DNA from: Clostridia bacterium | GTDB taxonomy: Bacteria; Bacillota_A; Clostridia; Christensenellales; Borkfalkiaceae | Assembly (NCBI GenBank): GCA_017507595.1 | Contig: JAFWAM010000188.1 | Span: forward strand, 1 to 5,777 | Direction of reading: 5' to 3' | DNA length: 5,777 nucleotides | Shown here: piece by piece, positions 1-5,541 of the stretch | How positions within the stretch are numbered: position 1 is the stretch's first letter | Layout of the letters: every line of letters starts with the position of its first letter | The notes under the pieces: generated by a model | Database searches by the model: none | What the model was told of the DNA's origin: nothing | Seen by the model: the letters and a program-made list of their open reading frames with translations, nothing else | Made by a program: the position numbers and the translations under genes

Positions 1-1
1 C

Positions 2-1000
2 GACAGCCGAAGTGAAATTATCGTCGACCGTGACTGCGGTCTGGGACTTAAGTTTTACGACGCCTTAAAGCGGGTCCGCCGTGATACCACCGTTCATCAG
101 TACGTAAAAATGAGTAAAGAAGACGCCAACCTCCGTGACGAAATGCGTCTTATGTACGTTGCCATGACAAGGGCAAAATCCATTTTGTATATAGTGTCCA
201 AAAACCCTTTGAAGGAGGAGCCTAAGGAAGGTAGCTTCCGTGGGCACGTGGACTTTTTGCGCACAGGTGATATGCCTTATTTTGAGGTCGATGGGGAAAG
301 CCTTAAGGATCTTGCAAAAACCGACGGGCGCCGCAAGGTCATCTTACCCCCCGTCCCCGATAAAGAGGGTGACTTATATAAGGACGTGGCAAAGCACGTC
401 GGCTTTGTTTATCCTTACGAAAAGGACACGCGGCTTTCCATCAAAAGGACGGTCACGGATATTTCCGGGGCCTTTAGGGAAAGGCTTTCTGACGAGCCGT
501 CGTATAAGCCGATCTTTGGTGACAGCTTCGTTTTAAAGGGCAACGCCTACCACCGTGTTTTAGAGCTTGCCGATTTTGACAAAATAGGCGATAACGGCTA
601 TATAGAGGCACTTTTAAAGGAAAAATTAACCGAAGAGGAGCAAAGCGCCGTCACCCTTGACAGGGTAAAGGACATACTTTCTTCGCCCATATTTGAAAAG
701 CTTAAAGGCTACAAGCTATATAAGGAGCATCCCTTTATCGTAACGGTCCCACCCGAGATGGCGGGCGAAAGCGGCGACGAGGAGGTCCTTGTCCAAGGCG
801 TTATTGACCTTCTTGCAATAAAGGGCGACAATGCCGTCATAGTGGACTATAAGCACTCCCACAAGGGGCGCGAAGCCTTGATCGCAACTTATAAAAAGCA
901 GTTGGAGCTTTACTCCTACGCCGTGGAAAAGGCCACGGGTAAGCACGTGGAGGGGCTTATTATCTTCAATATACTTTCCCTGGAGGAGATCGTCCTTTAA
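2..1000 (+). CDS. addA: ATP-dependent helicase/nuclease subunit A (AddA), C-terminal part, 5' truncated by window edge
   Basis: This is the last 332 codons of AddA, the helicase and 3'-strand nuclease subunit of AddAB, the Gram-positive counterpart of RecBCD. The complex resects double-strand breaks in the cytoplasm for RecA loading. The reading frame is open from base 2, so the gene starts outside the window. In visible-residue numbering, 1-60 is the end of the UvrD-type helicase core, with the IIVDRDCGLGL strand and motif VI LRDEMRLMYVAMTRAK at 44-59. The RecB-family nuclease domain follows: H184 in GNAYHRVLE, E242 in YKEHPF, D269 in VQGVIDLL, D282 and K284 in VDYKH, and Q300/Y304 in QLELY. 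All expected nuclease positions are present, so the enzyme looks active. The residue after the catalytic Lys is His rather than the common Thr. The Fe-S cysteines of the complex belong to AddB and are not expected here. A RecB-type paralogue is the main alternative, but motif order and the C-terminal ending fit AddA better. Confidence 0.9.
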   Translation, partial: DSRSEIIVDRDCGLGLKFYDALKRVRRDTTVHQYVKMSKEDANLRDEMRLMYVAMTRAKSILYIVSKNPLKEEPKEGSFRGHVDFLRTGDMPYFEVDGESLKDLAKTDGRRKVILPPVPDKEGDLYKDVAKHVGFVYPYEKDTRLSIKRTVTDISGAFRERLSDEPSYKPIFGDSFVLKGNAYHRVLELADFDKIGDNGYIEALLKEKLTEEEQSAVTLDRVKDILSSPIFEKLKGYKLYKEHPFIVTVPPEMAGESGDEEVLVQGVIDLLAIKGDNAVIVDYKHSHKGREALIATYKKQLELYSYAVEKATGKHVEGLIIFNILSLEEIVL

Positions 1001-1060
1001 AAATTTCCGACGGGCGTATAAAAGAAAAAGAAAGCGGTTATAATCTCACCGAGGTGAATT

Positions 1061-1750
1061 ATGAACGCTTTTTTTGATTATCTTGTGACTAAGGTCATAC
1101 TGGCTTCTTCCACGGTCAGCTATTACGGCTTATCCCTTGCGACGGTAATTATCTTTACGGTCTTATCCCTTGGGTGCGTTACCATAAGAACTGTAATTTA
1201 CGGCAGGCCCGCAATAAGCTTCAAGCTGTTGTCGGCGGCGTTTGTTGTGTGCGGGGCGCTGTCGTTTTTGGGGGGTGTGGACGTTTACAACAAGGGCGCA
1301 TTTTTTAAGACGCTTTATGGGCCACTTTGGATGTTTATTATAAATTTTGTTGCGATAACCGTCCTATACGCGGGTTTTTATCACTTTGCGGTCCTTCACG
1401 TAACGGCAAAAAGGCTTTTAAAGGGTGAGGCAACCGCCCTTTTGTCAACCCCGGTTGCCCGCATTGACGAGGTACCATTATATTTTGAAGAGGACCGTGA
1501 TCCCGTCGCCATTGCCACCCAAAAGCTTGGCAGTGTAAAGCCCCGTCTTGACGACAAGATAGATTTTTTCAAGGTGGAGTTAATCATCAAGGGGCTGTAT
1601 AAAAGGGAGCTTTCGCCCATAGACCGCGCCACGGTGGAATTTTGCGAAAGAACGGTCCGACACGGAAAAAACGCAATAATGACGGAAAGACTTCGCAGGG
1701 ATTTAAACGAAGCCTTTGCAGAGCTTATCAAGATCTGCGCGCGCTACTGA
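1061..1750 (+). CDS. Unrecognised three-pass membrane protein with cytoplasmic-type C-terminal domain
   Basis: I do not recognise this 229-residue protein. It has three hydrophobic segments at about residues 21-42, 52-73 and 87-112, followed by a charged, mostly helical tail of about 115 residues. Part of the tail (about 165-229) is rich in Lys, Arg and Glu, and contains FFKVELIIKGLYKRELSP and a final amphipathic stretch. There is no signal-peptidase site, so it is probably an integral membrane protein. The tail side cannot be fixed with certainty; Lys/Arg just after segment 3 (TAKRLLKG) suggests the cytoplasm. The start is ATG 1061, preceded by GAGGTG at 1051-1056. It lies 60 bp after addA with no terminator between, and is followed by an intrinsic terminator, so co-transcription with addA is likely. 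Nothing in the sequence indicates an enzymatic role. Confidence 0.75.
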   Translation: MNAFFDYLVTKVILASSTVSYYGLSLATVIIFTVLSLGCVTIRTVIYGRPAISFKLLSAAFVVCGALSFLGGVDVYNKGAFFKTLYGPLWMFIINFVAITVLYAGFYHFAVLHVTAKRLLKGEATALLSTPVARIDEVPLYFEEDRDPVAIATQKLGSVKPRLDDKIDFFKVELIIKGLYKRELSPIDRATVEFCERTVRHGKNAIMTERLRRDLNEAFAELIKICARY

Positions 1751-1778
1751 TTGCTGTATCAAGATTTGTATTTGTGGT

Positions 1779-1806
1779 AAAAAAGCCGCCTATATGGCGG
1801 TTTTTT
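1779..1806 (+). terminator. Rho-independent terminator after the addA unit
   Basis: CCGCC (1786-1790) pairs with GGCGG (1796-1800) around a 5-nt TATAT loop. The stem is extended by a G-T pair and by A-T pairs between the preceding A run and the following six T residues (1801-1806). It lies about 30 bp after the stop of the membrane-protein gene, the expected place for the end of that transcript. Confidence 0.85.
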
Positions 1807-1936
1807 AACGTTTTTGCCAAAATTTTGCTTGCCCGTCGCGGTGTGGGGTAAGGGAGAAAATGGCCTTGTGACAACAAAACAATTGTGAACCAATCCAAAA
1901 AATGGCTAATTTTTAGACGAATTTTAAAAAAGTATA

Positions 1937-1965
1937 TTGACAACGGTCAAAGCCTGTGTTAGTAT
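1937..1965 (+). promoter_or_regulatory. Vegetative-type promoter with extended -10, upstream of the CotH lipoprotein gene
   Basis: A perfect -35 TTGACA (1937-1942) is followed after 17 bp by TAGTAT (1960-1965), which matches 4 of 6 consensus -10 positions. TG at 1957-1958 sits one base before it, giving an extended -10 (TGTTAGTAT). TTTTAAAAAA at 1922-1931 lies just upstream in the position of an UP element. The predicted transcription start is near 1972, giving a leader of about 70 nt before ATG 2044. Confidence 0.75.
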
Positions 1966-2030
1966 TTACTATGAGATAAATTACGCGTGCGCGCCATTTA
2001 CGATAAAATTTTAATGGCGGCCGTGCGCGA

Positions 2031-2036
2031 GGGAGG
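2031..2036 (+). promoter_or_regulatory. Ribosome-binding site that fixes the lipoprotein start
   Basis: GGGAGG lies 7 nt before ATG 2044. This, together with the MKK-hydrophobic-lipobox signal that begins there, decides in favour of 2044 over the in-frame GTG at 1987, which would add 19 residues with no signal character in front of the signal peptide. Confidence 0.85.
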
Positions 2037-2043
2037 AAAATCA

Positions 2044-2406
2044 ATGAAAAAAATCATTTTGTTTTTACTTGCGGCCATTATGGTTTGCTGTGGTGCACTT
2101 TCTTTAGTGGGCTGCGGCGGCAAAGCTGACAGCTGGGACGTTTCCGCCGCCAAGGACGGCACGGTTACGGCTCAGGTGGAAATGGGCGCAAACGGCTACG
2201 ACCTGATAATCACGGGTAACGGCCCAATGAAGGATTTTGTCCTCGGCGAAGAAAAGCCCTGGGCAAAATATTCCATTAAAAATCTCTTCGTCAGGGGAGG
2301 CGTAACTTACCTTGGCAAAAACGCATTTCTCGATCTTGGCAACGTTACCGAGGTAACCTTACCCGAAGCTGTGACGGCCATTGGCGAGGGGCGCGTTAAA
2401 GGATAA
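2044..2406 (+). CDS. N-terminal fragment of a surface lipoprotein: lipobox plus BspA-type leucine-rich repeat (5' half of a frameshifted gene)
   Basis: This frame encodes 120 residues as read. Residues 1-24 are a lipoprotein signal peptide: MKK, a hydrophobic stretch, then the lipobox LVGC with C24 as the predicted lipidated residue, so the product would be anchored on the outer face of the membrane. Residues 50-115 resemble the start of BspA-type leucine-rich repeats: a YDLIITGNGPMKDF segment, then KPW, GVTYLGKNAF, and VTEVTLPEAVTAIGE. These match the family pattern in which a 'GvT.IG..AF' strand leads to 'vt.P.aVt.IG'. The repeat is cut off mid-consensus: after IGE the frame reads GRVKG and stops, whereas the +1 frame supplies the expected GALKDNVTIYA. 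The true product is therefore probably not this short protein. The start is supported by GGGAGG at 2031-2036 and the promoter at 1937-1965. Confidence 0.8.
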   Translation: MKKIILFLLAAIMVCCGALSLVGCGGKADSWDVSAAKDGTVTAQVEMGANGYDLIITGNGPMKDFVLGEEKPWAKYSIKNLFVRGGVTYLGKNAFLDLGNVTEVTLPEAVTAIGEGRVKG

Positions 2407-5185
2407 CGTCACCATTTATGCAAAAGCATCCTCGGTTGAGGGCGGCGACGGGTACGAAGGTCTTTATCTGTACAGCGAAAACGCCCCTGCTGACGGCGGT
2501 CGCTATTGGCATTACGTTGACGGCAAAAAGGTGCCTTGGGAAAGATCCAAGGTAATGCTTATCGGCGGTGGCTTTGCCGCAATGGAAAACATCGGTGCCT
2601 TTGTTGAGGGGCTTTCAGCGGCCGCAAACGCCTACGCCCACGTTGACGTGGTTGGTGAAAAGGGCGTTTTGGTTGACGGCTATACCGACTTTAACAGCGG
2701 TCTTGGCGGCGAGATAAGCGCACTTTTAGCTGCAGAAAAGTACCAGATGGTTGCCATTATGTTTGAAGGCGACTATGCTTACGCAAACTTCAGGGGCTTT
2801 ACGGCCGGCTTAAAGACCTTGGTTGACAAGATCGCAGAAAGCGAAGACGGCGTTAAGATCTATCTTTGCCAGCCATGGGGCTATGCCGCGCAAAACGGCG
2901 TAACCGCTGACGGGATGGAGCTTTTATTAAGACAGGCTTACGGCCAGGCCGCAACCGTTACGGGTGCAAAGGCAGTTTATGCCGGCATGGCAATGTCCAA
3001 ATACGACAAGGCGCAGGATACGCCTATCTTCGGCCAGAAAGAGATCTCTGACGCAGGCGCTTACCTTACGGCGGCGGCTTTAACGTCAACGGCGTATGAT
3101 TCTGACCTTGACCTGGTAAAATACACGGGTGGTCTTGACGACGGCCTTGCTGAAGCCCTTTTAGAGCAGGGCGTTGCAGTCGCAAAGAGCGGCGCAAGCC
3201 TTTCTTACCCCGTACACAATTGTGAAAACGCTTGCCCCACTTGCGGCAAATGTCTTGACGACGGCTGCACAAACGTAGCTTGCTATGCAAAGTGTGGTGG
3301 CCATCAGCTTCCTCACACCTGTGAGAGTCCTTGCGCAAAATGCGGCGGATGTCTTGACGCAACCTGCGTTGACGTTGCTTGTATCGCAAAATGTACCTGC
3401 AACGCGGCCCCAATGGCAAGGATAGACATTAACACGGCAGACGGCTCCAACGCGTGGGCAACCAAGTACAGCAGATGGGATAAGCTTGCAGGTCTTATTG
3501 ACTACGTTGACTCCACCGTGTCAGTTTCAAACTGTGACGACGCTTACGCCCTCACCGACGTTGCCTGCGAGGTAAAGGTAAGGGGTAACTACACCTTAGA
3601 ATACGAAAAGAAGCCAATAAGGCTCAAATTCAATAAAAAGCAGAAAATGCTTGGCATGAACGACGACGCCAAGTGCAAGAGCTGGGTCCTCCTTGCCGAA
3701 TGGAAGGATCTTGCAATGCAGAACAACGCAACCACCATGTTCCTTGCCGATAAGATCTTAGGCACCGACGGGTATTACGCAACCGAATACAGATACGTTC
3801 AGGTATATCTTAACAACCAGTATTGGGGCGTGTACCTTCTCGTTGACCAGCAGCAGGTAAACGAATACCGCATCGACATTGGCGAGCCTGATGACGACTA
3901 CACGGGTGTGGACATTGGTTATTTCTTCGAGTTTGACGGATACTACACCGAGGAAGACGTAAACAAGGGCGGCGACTACACCTTTGCGACCAACTTCGGC
4001 AGCCAGAAGGGCTACACCATCAAAAACGACATTTACAGCATGGATCAGGTAAACTTCATTAAGAATTACCTTAACAACCTTTACAAACTTATTACGTCTG
4101 CAAAGCGCGGCACGTATTACAAATTCAACGACACGTATACAAGTCTTGTTTCAACGACGGCGGCTTCAGTAAAGGATGCGGTTGCACCCTATATTGACCT
4201 CCAGTCCCTGGTTGATATGTATATCTTATCCGAGATCGCCTGCGACCCCGACATTGCATGGTCAAGCTTCTATCTTAACGTAGATATGAGCCCGACGGGG
4301 GATAAGACCCTTCGCTTTGAAGCGCCCTGGGACTTTGACTCCGCATACGGTATAAGAAGCGGTTTTATGAACAACGCCACAGGCCTTTACGCCGCAAACA
4401 GCGGCAACCCATGGCTCAGCGTATTTGCAAACGAGGCTTGGTTTACCGATATGGTAAAGGCAAAATGGGCGTCCCTTATGGAAATGAACCTTTTGGAGAT
4501 CACCCTCCAGAATATTGACAACGCCACTACGGTTTACGCACCCTACTTTGTTGCCAACTACCAAAGATGGATCAACAGACTTAACGCCGGCAACGGTGAG
4601 CTTATTGGCCAACTTAACAGCTACAAGAACCCACAAACGGCCCGTCAGCTTGCGGCGGCTTACCACAAAAACTGGCTTACGACCCGTCTTACCTACCTTA
4701 ACACCGTTTGGGGCGAGGGTACTATAGACGACGGCGGCCTCAGCGACGTTGAGGGCACAAGCTACTACTACGAAGCGGAAAATGCAAGCTTTGGCACCAC
4801 CATTAAGGCGAAAACAGGGTATGGCTCCCGCTCAAACGGCTATCTTGGCAACGTTGCGGATACGGCAGGCAACTACATTACCTTTACGGTAAACGCAGCC
4901 TCCGCAGGTAAATGCGCCCTCTATGCAGGGGTCAGCAAGAGAAACGGCAGTTATCTTATGTCAAGCCTTTTCTCACTTAAGGTAAACGCTTCCGCAGTGA
5001 ACGTTTTAAACAGCTTCATCCCCGCCCCGGGCGCCGGTGAAGAGGAATGGCACACCTGGACCGAGGTCCCCGTTGCCGTCATTGAGCTTAAGGCAGGCGA
5101 AAATACGATTACCTTTACCACAAATCTTTCCGACGGAACAAACTTTGACTACGTCAAGATAGTTTCACCGGTGGCTTTAAGCTGA
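2381..5185 (+). CDS. CotH kinase-fold surface protein with SGNH-like, Cys-repeat and CBM6/35-like domains (3' part of a frameshifted gene)
   Basis: This is a 934-codon open frame. The only start near its 5' end is TTG 2381, with no ribosome-binding site and no signal peptide. Using reconstituted-protein numbering (this frame plus 112): 165-380 resembles an SGNH hydrolase of DUF4886 type (KVMLIGGGF, YQMVAIMFEGDY, KIYLCQPWGYA, DAGAYLTAA) but lacks the catalytic Ser and His. Residues 391-452 contain two Cys-rich repeats. Residues 459-890 are a CotH domain: VKVRGNYT (510-517), KKPIRLKF (522-529), LGMN, WVLLAEWKDLAMQNNA (547-562), QVYLNNQYWGVYLL (586-599), DPDIAWSSFYL (734-744) and APWDFDSAYG (760-769). 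Residues 905-1042 resemble CBM6/CBM35, with YYYEAENA at the start and a C-terminal AGENTITF...NFDYVKI. CotH proteins phosphorylate spore-coat proteins in Bacillus; gut homologues are surface proteins of unclear substrate. The CotH assignment is firm, the CBM probable, the SGNH tentative. There is no LPXTG sorting signal; anchoring depends on the lipobox upstream. Confidence 0.88.
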   Translation: MARGALKDNVTIYAKASSVEGGDGYEGLYLYSENAPADGGRYWHYVDGKKVPWERSKVMLIGGGFAAMENIGAFVEGLSAAANAYAHVDVVGEKGVLVDGYTDFNSGLGGEISALLAAEKYQMVAIMFEGDYAYANFRGFTAGLKTLVDKIAESEDGVKIYLCQPWGYAAQNGVTADGMELLLRQAYGQAATVTGAKAVYAGMAMSKYDKAQDTPIFGQKEISDAGAYLTAAALTSTAYDSDLDLVKYTGGLDDGLAEALLEQGVAVAKSGASLSYPVHNCENACPTCGKCLDDGCTNVACYAKCGGHQLPHTCESPCAKCGGCLDATCVDVACIAKCTCNAAPMARIDINTADGSNAWATKYSRWDKLAGLIDYVDSTVSVSNCDDAYALTDVACEVKVRGNYTLEYEKKPIRLKFNKKQKMLGMNDDAKCKSWVLLAEWKDLAMQNNATTMFLADKILGTDGYYATEYRYVQVYLNNQYWGVYLLVDQQQVNEYRIDIGEPDDDYTGVDIGYFFEFDGYYTEEDVNKGGDYTFATNFGSQKGYTIKNDIYSMDQVNFIKNYLNNLYKLITSAKRGTYYKFNDTYTSLVSTTAASVKDAVAPYIDLQSLVDMYILSEIACDPDIAWSSFYLNVDMSPTGDKTLRFEAPWDFDSAYGIRSGFMNNATGLYAANSGNPWLSVFANEAWFTDMVKAKWASLMEMNLLEITLQNIDNATTVYAPYFVANYQRWINRLNAGNGELIGQLNSYKNPQTARQLAAAYHKNWLTTRLTYLNTVWGEGTIDDGGLSDVEGTSYYYEAENASFGTTIKAKTGYGSRSNGYLGNVADTAGNYITFTVNAASAGKCALYAGVSKRNGSYLMSSLFSLKVNASAVNVLNSFIPAPGAGEEEWHTWTEVPVAVIELKAGENTITFTTNLSDGTNFDYVKIVSPVALS
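3215..3412 (+). repeat. Two tandem 33-residue (99-bp) Cys-rich repeats within the CotH lipoprotein
   Basis: Repeat 1 starts at His codon 3215 and repeat 2 at His codon 3314. In each unit a His is followed by seven Cys with the same spacing: H-x-C-x3-C-x2-C-x2-C-x4-C-x4-C-x3-C. Shared residues include CE, CG-x-C, LD and VAC-x-AKC. The DNA copies have diverged, so this is protein-level repetition under constraint rather than a recent duplication. The spacing suggests metal binding or a disulfide-stabilised linker between the SGNH-like and CotH domains. Similar Cys-rich units occur in surface proteins of gut Clostridia; their function is not known to me. Confidence 0.85.
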
Positions 5186-5202
5186 CAAAATCAATAAAAA
5201 TA

Positions 5203-5231
5203 ATCCACCGGCCCGTCCGGTGGATTTTTTT
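5203..5231 (+). terminator. Rho-independent terminator of the CotH lipoprotein gene
   Basis: ATCCACCGG (5203-5211) and CCGGTGGAT (5217-5225) form a perfect 9-bp stem with a 5-nt loop (CCCGT), followed by a seven-T run (5225-5231). It starts 17 bp after the stop codon at 5183-5185. Confidence 0.92.
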
Positions 5232-5273
5232 ATCCCCTATATTTTTTATCTTAAAAATTGTATAAAAAGCAAT

Positions 5274-5310
5274 AAAAATGGCGCTATAACACCGTTATCG
5301 CCATTTTTTT
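5274..5310. terminator. Second, nearly symmetric hairpin-T-tract, possibly a bidirectional terminator
   Basis: ATGGCG (5278-5283) pairs with CGCCAT (5299-5304), and ATAAC (5286-5290) pairs with GTTAT (5294-5298) around an ACC loop, with a 2-nt CT bulge between the two stems. A run of A (5274-5278) precedes it and a run of seven T (5304-5310) follows, so it could terminate transcription from either side. No gene is visible between it and the terminator at 5203-5231, so on the + strand it would act as a back-up. Confidence 0.7.
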
Positions 5311-5444
5311 GTTTTCGGGGCTGAAAGGGGGCCTTCTTTAAAAAAGCCCTTGCAGCAAATTCAATGGGCAAGAAGCAAAAAACCTTAAATATTGAACCTT
5401 TTTAAAAAAAGTATAAAAAGCATACGCTTTTGGATTTTGTTCAT

Positions 5445-5494
5445 AAAAAATTTTATTGATGTCTATTGACAGAACACACTTGTCGTCATATAAT
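5445..5494 (+). promoter_or_regulatory. Full-consensus vegetative promoter with UP-like element
   Basis: TTGACA at 5466-5471 and TATAAT at 5489-5494 are both exact consensus hexamers, separated by the optimal 17 bp. AAAAAATTTTATT at 5445-5457 lies about 44-56 bp upstream of the predicted start (near 5501), where an UP element would contact the RNA polymerase alpha subunit. The leader to ATG 5542 would be about 40 nt. Confidence 0.9.
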
Positions 5495-5500
5495 AAATAT

Positions 5501-5511
5501 GTAAAGTTTAC
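5501..5511. promoter_or_regulatory. Small palindrome at the predicted transcription start (candidate operator)
   Basis: GTAAA-G-TTTAC is a perfect inverted repeat with 5-bp arms centred on 5506, directly at the predicted +1 of the consensus promoter. Its position would suit a repressor that blocks polymerase. The arms are short and AT-rich, so chance is possible. Confidence 0.3.
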
Positions 5512-5541
5512 GTTCACACGTCTTTTTAAGGGGGTTATCCT

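Larger units (their letters stand above)
2044..5185 (+). pseudogene. Whole frameshifted gene: BspA repeat / SGNH-like / Cys repeats / CotH / CBM lipoprotein
   Basis: The two fragments above read as one gene with a single extra base. The first frame ends at TAA 2404-2406; the second frame is closed by TGA at 2372-2374, so the junction must lie between about 2375 and 2403. Within it, the tract GGGG at 2388-2391 is the natural site: dropping one G changes IGEGRVKG-stop into IGEGALKDNVTIYA, which completes the BspA-type repeat exactly where the first frame loses it. The corrected protein is 1046 residues and carries its own lipoprotein signal. The rest of the second frame is intact for more than 900 codons with all CotH motifs present, which points to a very recent mutation or an assembly/sequencing error rather than an old decaying pseudogene. 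Programmed +1 shifting is possible but no known slippery signal is visible. Confidence 0.75.
5186..5541. other. 356-bp intergenic region
   Basis: After the two hairpins (5203-5231 and 5274-5310), positions 5311-5440 are AT-rich with no open frame of useful length. Small structures include a 6-bp hairpin AAAAGC/GCTTTT with a 4-nt loop at 5416-5431 and a run of A at 5404-5410. The 3' part carries the promoter for the gene at 5542. I see no small RNA gene, riboswitch or small protein that I can support. Confidence 0.7.

Noticed and set aside
240..536. 98-residue + strand open frame inside addA
   Set aside because: It is out of frame with a clear AddA sequence and has no recognisable features.
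1039..1044. TATAAT just before the membrane-protein gene, as a separate promoter
   Set aside because: The position 17 bp upstream has no -35-like hexamer, and the predicted start would fall inside the ribosome-binding site at 1051-1056. A weak internal promoter cannot be excluded.
1396..1731. 111-residue open frame on the - strand
   Set aside because: It overlaps the membrane-protein gene, which has a good ribosome-binding site and sits naturally between addA and a terminator.
1866..1888. TTGTGA direct repeats and ACAATTGT palindrome (1879-1886) as operator sites
   Set aside because: They are short, lie about 50-70 bp upstream of the -35 element in AT-rich DNA, and have no second copy at the other promoter.
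1987..2043. In-frame GTG at 1987 as an earlier start of the lipoprotein
   Set aside because: It would place 19 non-hydrophobic residues before a classic MKK-type lipoprotein signal, lies only about 15 nt after the predicted transcription start, and has no ribosome-binding site; ATG 2044 has GGGAGG at the right distance.
2388..2391. Phase-variable homopolymer switching the CotH lipoprotein on and off
   Set aside because: A run of four G is too short for typical slipped-strand phase variation; a one-off mutation or sequencing error is simpler.
3066..3419. 117-residue open frame on the - strand
   Set aside because: It lies opposite the SGNH/Cys-repeat coding region, is rich in Arg and low in domain-like pattern, and has no supporting start signal; it is a shadow of the + strand gene.
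4262..4666. 134-residue open frame on the - strand
   Set aside because: It lies entirely opposite well-conserved CotH motifs, including WDFD, so the + strand frame explains the sequence.
5416..5431. AAAAGC/GCTTTT hairpin as a further terminator
   Set aside because: The stem is six base pairs, mostly A-T, with only two G-C pairs; it is too weak to call.
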